Shown here one piece after another: positions 42,145-51,549 of a stretch of DNA of 64,000 nucleotides. The stretch comes from Salmonella enterica subsp. houtenae serovar Houten. GTDB taxonomy: Bacteria > Pseudomonadota > Gammaproteobacteria > Enterobacterales > Enterobacteriaceae. Location of the stretch: the NCBI GenBank assembly GCA_900478215.1, contig LS483478.1:620001-684000 (forward strand), given 5' to 3'. The notes below the pieces were generated by a model. That model did no database searches, was not told the DNA's origin, and worked only from the letters and a program-made list of their open reading frames with translations. Positions within the stretch are counted from its first letter, which is position 1. The number at the start of each line of letters is the position of its first letter. The translations under genes were made by a program, and so were the position numbers.

Positions 42145-44001
42145 ATGAGCAAAGGAACCACCAGTCAGGATGCCCCCTTCGGGACATTATTGGGCTACGC
42201 CCCCGGCGGCGTAGCGATCTACTCTTCAGATTACAGTTCCCTCGATCCGCGGGACGACGACGACGCAGCTTTTCGTAGCTACATCGACGATGAATACATG
42301 GGGCATAAATGGCAGTGCGTGGAATTTGCCCGCCGTTTTCTCTTTCTGAATTATGGCGTTGTTTTTACTGACGTCGGCATGGCCTGGGAAATCTTCTCGC
42401 TGCGTTTTCTGCGCGAGGTTGTGAATGACAAAATTTTGCCTTTGCAGGCCTTCCCGAACGGTTCGCCGCGCGCGCCGGAGGCCGGGGCGCTGCTCATCTG
42501 GCAAAAGGGCGGCGAGTTTAACGAAACCGGGCACGTCGCGATTATCACCCAACTCCTGGATAACAAAATTCGTATTGCTGAGCAAAACGTTATCCACACG
42601 CCATTGCCGCCAGGGCAGCAGTGGACTCGCGAACTGGAAATGGTCGTAGAAAACGGGTGTTACACCCTGCGCGACACCTTTGACGACACGACGATTTTAG
42701 GCTGGATGATCCAGACCGACGACACGCAATACAGTTTGTCACAGCCTGACATCGCTAATCAGTCGCTGGCGATTCGCGGCGCAAGACTGCCAGAGAAAGG
42801 TCAGTTTGACGGTCAGTGGCTGGATGAGCGCGATCCGTTACAAAAAGCCTATGTCCAGGCGAACGGACACGTTATCAATCAGGACCCGTACCAGTATTTT
42901 ACGATCACCGAGAGCGCCGAACAGGAGCTTATCAAAGCGACCAATGAGTTGCATTTGATGTACCTGCACGCCACGGACAAAGTTTTAAAAGACGATAATC
43001 TGCTGGCGCTATTCGATATCCCCAAAATTCTTTGGCCGCGCCTGCGTCTCTCCTGGCAGCGCCGTCGTCACCATATGATTACCGGTCGTATGGATTTCTG
43101 CATGGATGAACGCGGGCTGAAAGTCTATGAATACAATGCCGATTCCGCATCATGCCATACCGAAGCGGGATTAATTCTCGAAAAATGGGCTGAGCAGGGC
43201 TATACCGGTAAAGGGCATAACCCGGCGGAGGGCTTAATTAACGAGTTGGCAGGCGCCTGGAAACACAGTAAAGCGCGTCCTTTCGTTCATATCATGCAGG
43301 ATGATGATATTGAGGAGGACTATCACGCGCAGTTTATGCAGCAGGCGCTGCATCAGGCCGGTTTCGCGAGCAAAATTCTCCGCGGTTTGGGCGAGTTGCG
43401 CTGGGATGAAGCCGGGCAGTTGATCGATGGCGACGGACGGCTGGTTAATTGTGTCTGGAAAACCTGGGCGTGGGAAACGGCGATGGAGCAGATACGCGAA
43501 GTCAGCGAGACGGAGTACGCCGCAGTGCCTATTCGTACCGGGCACCCGGAAAATGAAGTCCGGCTGATTGATGTATTACTGCGCCCGGAAGTGTTGGTGT
43601 TTGAACCGCTGTGGACGGTGATCCCGGGTAACAAAGCGATCCTGCCCATCCTGTGGTCGCTCTTCCCGCATCATCGCTATCTGCTCGACACGGATTTTAC
43701 CGTTAACGATGAGCTGGTGCAGACCGGCTATGCGGTAAAACCGATTGCCGGACGTTGCGGTAATAATATTGATCTGGTGAGCCATCAGGAAGAGCTACTG
43801 GATAAAACCAGCGGCAAGTTCGCCACGCAGAAAAATATCTATCAGCAGTTGTGGTGCCTGCCGAAGGTCGCCGGGAAGTATATTCAGGTCTGTACGTTTA
43901 CCGTGGGCGGTAACTACGGCGGCACGTGTCTGCGCGGCGATGATTCATTAGTCATTAAAAAAGAGAGTGATATTGAACCGTTAATCGTCATCAAAGCGTA
44001 A
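42145..44001 (+). CDS. gss: Bifunctional glutathionylspermidine synthetase/amidase
   Basis: 618-residue bifunctional enzyme (also called gsp). The N-terminal CHAP amidase (about 1-200) has the nucleophile Cys58 in HKWQCVEFARRF and His in NETGHVAIITQ. The C-terminal ATP-grasp synthetase (about 205-618) joins glutathione to spermidine, with GRMDFCMDERGLKVYEYNADSASCHTE at its core and GGNYGGTCLRGDDS near the end. The frame extends to 41935, but ATG 42145 with SD GAGGTAAGG gives the E. coli length. It ends before a modest hairpin at 44017-44046. Confidence 0.97.
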   Translation: MSKGTTSQDAPFGTLLGYAPGGVAIYSSDYSSLDPRDDDDAAFRSYIDDEYMGHKWQCVEFARRFLFLNYGVVFTDVGMAWEIFSLRFLREVVNDKILPLQAFPNGSPRAPEAGALLIWQKGGEFNETGHVAIITQLLDNKIRIAEQNVIHTPLPPGQQWTRELEMVVENGCYTLRDTFDDTTILGWMIQTDDTQYSLSQPDIANQSLAIRGARLPEKGQFDGQWLDERDPLQKAYVQANGHVINQDPYQYFTITESAEQELIKATNELHLMYLHATDKVLKDDNLLALFDIPKILWPRLRLSWQRRRHHMITGRMDFCMDERGLKVYEYNADSASCHTEAGLILEKWAEQGYTGKGHNPAEGLINELAGAWKHSKARPFVHIMQDDDIEEDYHAQFMQQALHQAGFASKILRGLGELRWDEAGQLIDGDGRLVNCVWKTWAWETAMEQIREVSETEYAAVPIRTGHPENEVRLIDVLLRPEVLVFEPLWTVIPGNKAILPILWSLFPHHRYLLDTDFTVNDELVQTGYAVKPIAGRCGNNIDLVSHQEELLDKTSGKFATQKNIYQQLWCLPKVAGKYIQVCTFTVGGNYGGTCLRGDDSLVIKKESDIEPLIVIKA

Positions 44002-44670
44002 CGGGGTCATTCTCGTCGGGATATCGGCGTTGGTGCCGATACCCCGCCTGTTGTGTTTATCCACGAACGGCTGTCAGTCTGCCATTTACTGGTAACATAT
44101 GAGAAATAATATCACAAATTATTCTTAACTTTTCTGACGCAGTCGGCGACGCTCGCCGCGTTGGCGCATACGTTCCCTGATTTTCGTCTAATCAGTACTC
44201 TTTGCGGCCGGTTACGCCGCCCCCATCCGTTTGGATTTAGTTCATGCCTGTTTGGCTGGTAAACGGGCAGTATAATATATTGACGAGTTCAAATGACATT
44301 ATTAGTCATATAAAAAGTTTACGTTAGGTTATGTTTCTATCCCAAAAGTTTGTGTTTAAACCCTGTCTGCAATCTTCGGACCGAGATATAGATAACTCTA
44401 ACTAAATGCAGTTAATTATTATTCAACTATTGTTATCAGCCTTGTAAATACTATTTCCGTATAAAGCGAAGCGACTTCCATTATTACTATTAATGGTATT
44501 ATTGAATAGTTTACTTTGTAATTATTTAAGTTTAGTGGACGTTTTGTCTTATTCTATTGAACGTGTGGTTATGGCAGATGACATCCGATTTTTCATTATG
44601 TTAGCATGAGTTGATAATACTTTATCCAGGCATAGATCAGGATGTCCACATATAATAAGGAGAATGGTAT
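44002..44670. other. Long A/T-rich intergenic region between gss and mcpA
   Basis: 669 bp. The hairpin GGGATATCGGC/GCCGATACCCC (about 44018-44045) probably ends gss. Small inverted repeats occur at 44246-44268 (GCCTGTTT/AAACGGGC) and 44293-44311 (ATGAC/GTCAT). No convincing ORF with an SD was found and no clear FliA promoter was identified. The last bases carry SD AAGGAG (44658-44663) for mcpA. The length and low GC suggest regulatory or decayed DNA. Confidence 0.5.
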
Positions 44671-45735
44671 ATGTTTAAAAAAGTATTAGGCTTGCGCCAC
44701 TGGAATAATAATGCTGTAAAAATACCGCCGCCAGCAGAATCTGGCGCTAGTGCGTCTGACGTGGTGGTGGATACTCCTGAGCCTTATGAGCGGATACTGT
44801 GCCAAAAAATTCTGATGGGGATCTCGACGATCGATATCATTCGTAACGCCATCATCAAGTCCTGTGAGCAGTTAAACATTGAAAAAGAACGCATAAATGA
44901 ACTTAACGAACAGAATGATAAAGCCAGAAGTTCATTAAAATCGCTTGTGGAATTCATCACTGAAATTGGCGCGACTTCATCGGATATTGGCTGTCGTATG
45001 GGCGACTTAAATACCTCCTTAACGCAAATTAATGCGTGTATTAAAGAGATACAGAAGATCGCTAACCAGACCAACCTGATAGCGATTAACTCCGCGATAG
45101 AAGCCGCGCGCGTAGGGGATGCCGGGCGTGGTTTTAGCGTTATTTCGAAAGAAGTGAAAAACCTGTCCGAAGATGTTAAACACAGTTCGAAAAGCGTCAG
45201 TACGTTAACCTCTGTAATCAAAGATAATACGGCCAGAGTGAGTGAGGTACTGGATAACCAACAGCCGGTTATTGATAATATTACGACTAACATAAATCAA
45301 ATTGTGGAGTCTATTGGCATCGTCATCGATAAATCGCTGAGCATGAAATCGGTCATGCAGTACATCTCTACGGTGCAGTTTTTGAATATTGTCAAAGTTG
45401 ATCATGTTATCTGGAAAATGGAAGTCTACAAGTTACTCTTAAATAAAGACATAAACAGTAAAATAACGATGCACGATCAGTGTCGACTGGGGAAATGGTA
45501 CTACGGTTTTGAAGGACAGCAGTTTAGTAATTACTACAGTTTCCGTAGTCTGGAAGCGCCGCATAAAGAGGTGCATACTGCTGGTCACTCTGCGCTGAAC
45601 TATTTTGCCGCAGGCGATATGAATGCGATGTCGCAAGAACTCGACAGAATGGAGCGTTCCAGTAATGAGGTTGTTAACCAGTTGGAGATGCTGGCTGGCG
45701 ATTTATTAAAAGAAACCGCTCCGACGACGCATTAA
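44671..45735 (+). CDS. mcpA: Soluble chemoreceptor McpA with C-terminal zinc-binding (CZB) domain
   Basis: 354-residue methyl-accepting-type protein without a transmembrane segment or HAMP domain, hence cytosolic. A short signalling coiled coil contains the hairpin tip IANQTNLIAINSAIEAARVGD. The C-terminal CZB domain (about 230-350) shows the expected zinc ligands: His in KVDHVIWKMEVYK, Cys in DQCRLGKWYYG and His in APHKEVHTAGH. Family knowledge: CZB receptors respond to zinc, pH or hypochlorous acid. The name mcpA is from memory of the Salmonella gene beside gss. There is no pentapeptide CheR tether at the C-terminus. Confidence 0.9.
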   Translation: MFKKVLGLRHWNNNAVKIPPPAESGASASDVVVDTPEPYERILCQKILMGISTIDIIRNAIIKSCEQLNIEKERINELNEQNDKARSSLKSLVEFITEIGATSSDIGCRMGDLNTSLTQINACIKEIQKIANQTNLIAINSAIEAARVGDAGRGFSVISKEVKNLSEDVKHSSKSVSTLTSVIKDNTARVSEVLDNQQPVIDNITTNINQIVESIGIVIDKSLSMKSVMQYISTVQFLNIVKVDHVIWKMEVYKLLLNKDINSKITMHDQCRLGKWYYGFEGQQFSNYYSFRSLEAPHKEVHTAGHSALNYFAAGDMNAMSQELDRMERSSNEVVNQLEMLAGDLLKETAPTTH

Positions 45736-45745
45736 GCGTTAACCC

Positions 45746-45770
45746 TCCGGACCCGGAATTCACGCCGGGT
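45746..45770. terminator. Imperfect hairpin after mcpA
   Basis: GACCCGG (45749-45755) and CCGGGTC (45766-45772) around AATTCACG form a 7-bp stem 14 bp after the mcpA stop. The T-richness that follows is weak (ATACTCCCGTTTGG). It is a likely but not strong terminator and sits between mcpA and the convergent small ORF. Confidence 0.5.
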
Positions 45771-45795
45771 CATACTCCCGTTTGGTATAACATCT

Positions 45796-45909
45796 TTACT
45801 GCATCATCTTCCCTTTTACCGCCTGTTCCACATACCCGTCACGCATGATGTAAATAACCTGTGTCTGGCTACGGCTGCACATCTCTTTCAGGCACGGTAG
45901 GCAGATCAT
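45796..45909 (-). CDS. Putative 37-aa cysteine-containing small protein
   Basis: Minus-strand ORF from ATG 45909 to TAA 45796. It reads Met-Ile-Cys-Leu-Pro-Cys-Leu-Lys-Glu-Met-Cys and ends Lys-Gly-Lys-Met-Met-Gln, with Cys3, Cys6 and Cys11 giving a CxxC-x4-C cluster. A purine-rich SD (GGAAAGG with AGG six bases before the ATG) precedes it. I do not recognise the family. It would be soluble and could bind a metal. It lies in an otherwise empty 352-bp spacer, convergent with mcpA and divergent from the 46088 symporter gene. Confidence 0.5.
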   Translation of the reverse strand: MICLPCLKEMCSRSQTQVIYIMRDGYVEQAVKGKMMQ

Positions 45910-46087
45910 GTCGCACCTTTCCTTCTTCTTTTTGTTTTTAAAGAAAATATCACTAAAACCTGCCGCTTTGTGATTGGCGTCTCACTAGCCAAAAAACGTA
46001 ATGTCAAAACGAAATCTTATAATTGGTATGACAGAATTGATCACTTAACATACAAAACACAAAAATGAATGCTAACCAGAGGGAAAT

Positions 46088-47515
46088 ATGTCTGACACAT
46101 CAAGGCTTTCAACGGTAGAGAAGTTGGGGTTTGGGATGGGGGATGCTGCCTGCGGTATCGTATATTCATCCGTAACTATGTTTCTGACTTATTTTTATAC
46201 CGATATTTATGGCCTTTCTGCTGCGGCAGTCGGCACGATGTTTTTATTAACCCGAATACTGGATGCGGTAAGCGATCCGCTGACGGGTATTTTAGCGGAT
46301 CGTATAAAGACCCGTTGGGGTCATTTCAGAGCGTGGTTGATATGGTTCGCAATACCTTATGCGGTAATGGCGGTAATGACATTTACCACCCCGGATTTTG
46401 GTCATACCGGAAAGTTGATTTACGCTTACCTGACGTATACCGGCCTGATGCTCACGTATACCTTAATCAATATTCCCTATTGCGCCCTGGGCGGCGTTAT
46501 CACAGGCAATGAACAGGATCGTCTTTCTGCGCAGTCATGGCGTTTTTCCATCTCTTCAATAGCGGGCCTGGCGGTATCCGTCGGGACGTTATATTTAGTT
46601 GATTGGTTTGGTAAAAATAATCAGCAACTCGGCTATCAAATGACGATGGGGGTGATGGGGGTAATCGCTGTCGTGATGCTGGTGTTATGTTTCTTCAATA
46701 CGAAAGAGCGAATTACGCCAATTGCTGAATCTAACGAATCCATACTTTCGGATCTGAAAAATCTGTGGGCGAACGATCAGTGGCGCATTGTGGCTATCAT
46801 TACCTTTTTCTCCAGCATGGCGGGTGTGCTGAGGGGAGCGGCTACGATGTATTACGCCACGTATTTGATGACCGGTTCGACGGCAACGATCGCTGCCAGT
46901 ACCGCGATGAAAAGCGCATTTATTACGACCAGTGTCGTCGGAGCGATACTGGACGCAATGATCGCCGGTTATTTTGCGAAACGCTTCCGGGCCGTATCTC
47001 TATTTAAAAATATCAATTTGCTACTGGTGCTGGCGGGCGTGATTATGTTTTTTGTTCCGCCAACCTGGCTTGCTGTGGTGTTTCCGCTTTATTTTATTAT
47101 TGGTTTTTTGCATCAGATGTATCAGCCGTTTAAGTGGAACATGATGGCAAATGCCGCAGACTATGGTGAATGGAAAACGGGGCGTCGTATCACAGGGCTT
47201 TCGTTTTCGGGAAACCTTTTTATGTTGAAGTTGGGAATGGCGTTTGCCGGCGCGCTGGTCGGTTTCTCACTTGGCTGGTTTGGTTATCAGGCCGGTTCCG
47301 CGGTACAAACGCCGCTGGCGACCACCGGGATTATCTTAATGCTGACGCTTGCGCCTTCTGCCTCTTATCTGGTGCTCTGGCTTTTGTCTCTCTTCTATAA
47401 ACTGGATGATAAATTTATGGCGAAAATTCAGGTGGATTTAGAGCAGCGCAAAAGCACGGTCGGCAAAGATGAAAAAGAGGTTGTAACCTTTATTCCTGAA
47501 AAAGCGGTGTCCTGA
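46088..47515 (+). CDS. GPH-family glycoside:cation symporter (XynT/YagG-like)
   Basis: 475-residue membrane transporter of the glycoside-pentoside-hexuronide:cation family with 12 predicted segments. Family motifs are KLGFGMGDAACGI at the start (12-24), RILDAVSDPLTGILADRIKTRWG after helix 2 and GEWKTGRRITGLSFS near residue 365. The closest remembered relatives are YagG/XynT and YicJ, suggesting import of xylosides or glycosyl-uronides. Its TGA overlaps the ATG of the GH43 gene by one base, so the pair should act on the same oligosaccharide. SD GAGGG before ATG 46088. Confidence 0.88.
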   Translation: MSDTSRLSTVEKLGFGMGDAACGIVYSSVTMFLTYFYTDIYGLSAAAVGTMFLLTRILDAVSDPLTGILADRIKTRWGHFRAWLIWFAIPYAVMAVMTFTTPDFGHTGKLIYAYLTYTGLMLTYTLINIPYCALGGVITGNEQDRLSAQSWRFSISSIAGLAVSVGTLYLVDWFGKNNQQLGYQMTMGVMGVIAVVMLVLCFFNTKERITPIAESNESILSDLKNLWANDQWRIVAIITFFSSMAGVLRGAATMYYATYLMTGSTATIAASTAMKSAFITTSVVGAILDAMIAGYFAKRFRAVSLFKNINLLLVLAGVIMFFVPPTWLAVVFPLYFIIGFLHQMYQPFKWNMMANAADYGEWKTGRRITGLSFSGNLFMLKLGMAFAGALVGFSLGWFGYQAGSAVQTPLATTGIILMLTLAPSASYLVLWLLSLFYKLDDKFMAKIQVDLEQRKSTVGKDEKEVVTFIPEKAVS

Positions 47516-49065
47516 TGATGAATATTGCAGAAAATCCTGTATGGCTGGCAGATAATAATGACGGCACTTATCGTAATCCGGTTATTTATGCAGACTACTC
47601 GGATCCTGATATTGTGCATGTCGCCGGGACGTATTATATGGTGGCGTCCAGTTTTAACCATATCCCCGGTATTCCGGTGCTGGAATCTGTAGATTTGGTG
47701 AACTGGAAATTAATTAATCATGTGGTACCGAGATTGCCCGCGCCCTTTTTTGATTCCGTACAGCCGGGGAAGGGAATCTGGGCGCCGTCTATTCGCTATT
47801 ATGGTGGCTATTATTGGGTCTTTTACAGTATGCCAGACCACGGGATCTTTATGTCGAAAGCGAAAAGCCCGCATGAAGCGTGGTCGACGCCGCATTGTTT
47901 GACCACGCAAAAGGGGTGGATCGATCCTTGCCCATTTTGGGATGACGATGGCAGCGCATGGTTGGTTCATGCGTTTGCGTATAGCCGTTCGAAAATTAAA
48001 CATAAGCTGCAATTATTTCAGATGTCGTGTGATGGCAAACAGTTGCTTGATGAAGGCCGTATTATTTTTGACGGCACCTGTTCACATCCCACCATTGAGG
48101 GGCCGAAATGTTATAAACGCAATGGCCTGTATTATATTTTCGCACCTGCCGGAGGCGTCGAGCGAGGATGGCAAACGGTACTCAGAAGCGAGTCGATGAC
48201 CGGCCCTTGGATAGCAAAAAATGTTTTACATCAGGGGAATACGCCGGTCAACGGCCCGCATCAGGGCGGCTGGGTCGAAACGTCCGCTGGCGAATGTTGG
48301 TTTATGCACTTTCAGGATAAAGGCTTGTTTGGCCGTATTGTGCATTTGCAGCCGATGCAATGGAGCGATGATGGCTGGCCCCGTTTAGGCCAGACAACGG
48401 AGAACGGCGTTGGTGAGCCTGTCTTACGTCATCCAAAAATGCAGGGGGTTAGCGATGTCGCGCTCAGCGTTCCGCAAATGTCGGATAGATTTGCGCAGGG
48501 CAAGCCCGGGCTGCAGTGGCAATGGCTGGCTAACCCGCAGAAGGAGTGGCTGTCGCCAACAACTCAAGGTCTTACTCTACGCTGTGCGCCTGGCGGAAAA
48601 CGGTCATTATACGATACGCCGCAACTACTGCTGCAAAAATTCCCCGCTCCGGGCTTTAACGTTGAGACCAAATTACAGGCACAGTTTATCCATGATGGTG
48701 ATGAAGCCGGGCTCGTCATTTATGGCGAACGCTTTTTCGCATTGAGTGTCGTTTGTGGAAAGGGGGAGCATTATCTTAAGGCGACTTGCGGCTGGAATAG
48801 CGATGATAATGTGGTCGCGCACCACTCACGTAATATTCAAATTTTGCCCGATGCGCCCGTTGAACTTAAAACGGTCGTTAACGAGGATGGAATATGCCAT
48901 TTCTACTGGCGTACCGTAACAGAGCAATGGAAATGCATCAGCGAGACCTTTGCCGCCGCAGCAGGAAAATGGACTGGGGCCAAGTTCGGTATTTATGCTT
49001 TATCGGCAAAAGAACACCAGCAACGGGGCAGCGCTTTATTTGAATATGTTCTGGTAAATAAATAG
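47515..49065 (+). CDS. GH43-family glycosidase, probable beta-xylosidase
   Basis: 516-residue glycoside hydrolase family 43 enzyme without a signal peptide, so cytoplasmic, acting on imported oligosaccharide. The five-bladed propeller holds the candidate triad Asp30 (ADYSDPDI), Asp137 (GWIDPCPFWDDDG) and Glu195 (PTIEGPK). A C-terminal beta-sandwich from about 325 (PGLQWQWLANPQKEW) is typical of GH43 xylosidases/arabinofuranosidases. Sugar specificity cannot be fixed from sequence. Start ATG 47515 overlaps the symporter stop; a second ATG follows at 47518. Confidence 0.85.
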   Translation: MMNIAENPVWLADNNDGTYRNPVIYADYSDPDIVHVAGTYYMVASSFNHIPGIPVLESVDLVNWKLINHVVPRLPAPFFDSVQPGKGIWAPSIRYYGGYYWVFYSMPDHGIFMSKAKSPHEAWSTPHCLTTQKGWIDPCPFWDDDGSAWLVHAFAYSRSKIKHKLQLFQMSCDGKQLLDEGRIIFDGTCSHPTIEGPKCYKRNGLYYIFAPAGGVERGWQTVLRSESMTGPWIAKNVLHQGNTPVNGPHQGGWVETSAGECWFMHFQDKGLFGRIVHLQPMQWSDDGWPRLGQTTENGVGEPVLRHPKMQGVSDVALSVPQMSDRFAQGKPGLQWQWLANPQKEWLSPTTQGLTLRCAPGGKRSLYDTPQLLLQKFPAPGFNVETKLQAQFIHDGDEAGLVIYGERFFALSVVCGKGEHYLKATCGWNSDDNVVAHHSRNIQILPDAPVELKTVVNEDGICHFYWRTVTEQWKCISETFAAAAGKWTGAKFGIYALSAKEHQQRGSALFEYVLVNK

Positions 49066-49201
49066 GCTTATATCCAGATTTTATTCTACGTCAGATAGTA
49101 ATAATTTCCTCGGCAGCCAATATCGGCTGCCGGGATTGGCGCGTATTAAATTTATCATATTACGTTATTTTAACCATGGTACTTTTAAATGGAGTATTAA
49201 A

Positions 49202-50017
49202 TTGAAAAGCAGAAAATTAAATTATTTATTGATAAGTAGTGCTTTTATTCTTATTCCGGGGATATCAGCGCAGGCGAATACTGTCATCACAGAACCTGCA
49301 GCCAATACGGCAACTTATCAATGTGCCAACGTAGTAAATACGAAGCCTTTCTCAAAAATTTACTTTAGTGAACGCACGCAATACCGTACTGCGAAACGGT
49401 CGTTCCTTGAGCGGCTGATGTTTTCTGGTGTGGTGCTGCAAGATGGCTGGATGAAAAATATGTACTGGAGTGTAGAAACCGATGCCGATCTTGGGGAACA
49501 TTTTGACCAATGGAAAAATAGCTACCAGGAAATTGAGATAAACAAGCCTGTGCCTCTCGGACAGTCTGATTTTTATCTGGAACCGGGGGCAGTGTTCCAT
49601 TGGGAACAGGCGGGATCGCGGGTGGATCCCTACATCGGTCTTGGCTACCATTTTGATGCCACATGGAACGTGGTATTACGCTATCGATATAATCATCAGA
49701 ATCATGATGATATTGCGCTGGACGGATCGTATGACGATTCTTCAGAACATCGTGTCGATTTGTATTTAACAAAAGTCGTTACGCCGGATTTCCAGGTACA
49801 ATATAACCCAACATATTACAGTAAAGTTCATTCGGAAAAGTTTACTTATACCAATGGCAAAAATCATACGTTACAACACAATTTTGTTTTTACCTGGCAC
49901 GCGACGCCACGTATTTACCCTTTTGCGGAGTTGGGCTATATGGATAAATATAAAAGAGGTAACAGTACCGAAAACGATTATCAAATCCGCTTAGGTATGA
50001 AGTTTGATATAAATTAA
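49202..50017 (+). CDS. KdgM-family outer-membrane oligosaccharide porin
   Basis: About 271 residues. The signal peptide (SAFILIPGISAQA, ending near residue 27) is followed by a beta-barrel protein of the KdgM/OmpL/YshA family of small monomeric channels for acidic oligosaccharides. Family-like strands are VLRYRYNHQNHDDIALDG, FQVQYNPTYYSKV and PFAELGYMDKYKRG. No ATG precedes the signal peptide in frame; TTG 49202 has GGAG 7 bases upstream and is my choice. It lies 136 bp after the GH43 gene and probably provides outer-membrane entry for the same substrate. Confidence 0.8.
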   Translation: MKSRKLNYLLISSAFILIPGISAQANTVITEPAANTATYQCANVVNTKPFSKIYFSERTQYRTAKRSFLERLMFSGVVLQDGWMKNMYWSVETDADLGEHFDQWKNSYQEIEINKPVPLGQSDFYLEPGAVFHWEQAGSRVDPYIGLGYHFDATWNVVLRYRYNHQNHDDIALDGSYDDSSEHRVDLYLTKVVTPDFQVQYNPTYYSKVHSEKFTYTNGKNHTLQHNFVFTWHATPRIYPFAELGYMDKYKRGNSTENDYQIRLGMKFDIN

Positions 50018-50060
50018 TCCATTATCTGTTATTGCTGAAATTTATCTGCTGGCGTGAGAA

Positions 50061-50095
50061 TAAAAAAGCCGCCGGGTTGGGTATCCACGGCGGCT
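50061..50095 (-). terminator. Rho-independent terminator of the uxaC operon
   Basis: AGCCGCCG (50067-50074) and CGGCGGCT (50088-50095). On the minus strand the stem is followed by TTTTTTA, about 30 bp past the uxaC stop. It may also stop the porin transcript from the other side. Confidence 0.82.
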
Positions 50096-50125
50096 CTGTT
50101 TGTTATGTTCAGGCGTTAATAGCGA

Positions 50126-51538
50126 TTATTTTATCGCGAAATAACGCTGGGCATTATTGAAGCAGATATCCTGAACCATACGGCTTAGCATCGCTTCATC
50201 ATCAGGAATTTCTCCGTCCTGCGCCCACTGTCCCAGCAGGTTACAGAGAATACGGCGGAAATATTCATGTCGCGTATAAGAAAGGAAACTGCGGGAGTCG
50301 GTCAGCATCCCGACAAACTGACTTAACAGTCCCATCTGCGACAGTTGCTCCAGTTGGCGCAGCATCCCGTCTTTCTGATCGTTAAACCACCAGCCGGAAC
50401 CAAACTGCACTTTTCCGGCAATTCCCGGCCCCTGGAAGTTACCGATCATGGTCGCCAGGACTTCGTTATCACGTGGGTTCAGGCAATAGAGGATAGTCTT
50501 GGGCAGTTCATTGGTCACATCCATACTGTCGAGCAAACGGGAGAGCGCCCAGCTAATGTTATTATCGCCAATGGAGTCAAAGCCGGTATCCGGCCCCAGC
50601 AGGCGGAACATACGGGTATTATTGTTGCGGATTGCGCCAATATGGAGCTGCATCACCCAGCCGCGCGCGGCGTACTGACGGCCCAGCCAGACCAGCACCG
50701 CCGTGGTAAACTGGGCGATCTCAAGTTCGCTCAGCGTTTCGCCAGCCAGACGTTTGCCCAGAATGGCGTCAAGCTGCGCGTCGTCGGGCACCGGCGCAAA
50801 TCGCAGCGTTTCAATGCCATGATCGGACGCGCGGCAGCCGCAGGCGGCGAAATGGTCGAGACGGCGAGTGAGCGCCTGACGTAAATCGTCGAAACGGGTA
50901 ATGCTGACATCTGCCGCCGCTTCCAGTTTCCCCAGGTAATCGACAAAGCCGTCCAGTTCGATTTTGAAAGCTTTGTCGGGGCGCCAGCTTGGCGCGACTT
51001 CAATATCAATGCTGTCGTCGGCGGCTATCTGGCGGTGATATGCCAGAGAATCTATCGGGTCGTCGGTTGTTCCGACCATCCGCACATTCATCTGCTGCAT
51101 AATACCGCGCGCGGAAAAGGCCGGCGTCGCCAGTTTCTCATTACACTGCGTCCAGATACTTTCCGCGGTATCCGGTCCGAACAGCGTACCTGTAATGCCA
51201 AATGGACGGCGTAGCTCAAGGTGCGTCCAGTGATACAGCGGATTACCCAACGTTTTCGGTACGGTATTGGCCCAGGCCATATATTTTTCATAATCGCTGG
51301 TCTCTTTGCCGGTGATCAGCGACTCATCCACGCCTGCGCTTCGTAGCGCTCGCCATTTATAGTGGTCGCCTTCCAGCCAGATCTGACCGAGGTTATCGAA
51401 ACGGCGATCGTCGGCGATTTCCTGCGGGCTTAAATGGCAGTGGAAGTCATAAATCGGCATGGGCGCGGCGTATTTATGGTACAGCGTGCGGGCAATGTCG
51501 TTTTTAAGTAGAAAATCTTCAGTCATAAACGTAGCCAT
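50126..51538 (-). CDS. uxaC: Uronate (glucuronate) isomerase
   Basis: 470-residue amidohydrolase-superfamily isomerase that converts D-glucuronate to D-fructuronate (and galacturonate to tagaturonate). The N-terminal metal motif is IYDFHCHLSPQEIADD with His-x-His near residues 33-35. Other conserved blocks are GDHYKWRALRSAGV, NPLYHWTHLELRRPFGI, ILYCLNPRDNEVL and SRSFLSYTRHEYFRRILC. It is the last gene of the uxuA-uxuB-uxaC run, 11 bp after uxuB. Confidence 0.96.
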   Translation of the reverse strand: MATFMTEDFLLKNDIARTLYHKYAAPMPIYDFHCHLSPQEIADDRRFDNLGQIWLEGDHYKWRALRSAGVDESLITGKETSDYEKYMAWANTVPKTLGNPLYHWTHLELRRPFGITGTLFGPDTAESIWTQCNEKLATPAFSARGIMQQMNVRMVGTTDDPIDSLAYHRQIAADDSIDIEVAPSWRPDKAFKIELDGFVDYLGKLEAAADVSITRFDDLRQALTRRLDHFAACGCRASDHGIETLRFAPVPDDAQLDAILGKRLAGETLSELEIAQFTTAVLVWLGRQYAARGWVMQLHIGAIRNNNTRMFRLLGPDTGFDSIGDNNISWALSRLLDSMDVTNELPKTILYCLNPRDNEVLATMIGNFQGPGIAGKVQFGSGWWFNDQKDGMLRQLEQLSQMGLLSQFVGMLTDSRSFLSYTRHEYFRRILCNLLGQWAQDGEIPDDEAMLSRMVQDICFNNAQRYFAIK

Positions 51539-51549
51539 GATTTATCTCC

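Larger units (their letters stand above)
45736..46087. other. mcpA-symporter spacer with promoter-like elements
   Basis: 352 bp. It holds the hairpin at 45749-45772, the small minus-strand ORF 45796-45909, a weak CRP-type site TGTGA-N6-TCTCA (45969-45984) and a TATAAT at 46018-46023 that may be the -10 of the symporter-xylosidase unit. CRP control is plausible for sugar genes but the right half-site is poor. Confidence 0.45.

Noticed and set aside
44232..44330. Short ORFs in the gss-mcpA spacer
   Set aside because: No SD, very short (27 codons for the best one) and no protein-like features.
45969..45984. CRP site upstream of the GPH symporter
   Set aside because: Left half TGTGA is good but the right half TCTCA is poor; kept only as a weak possibility in the spacer entry.
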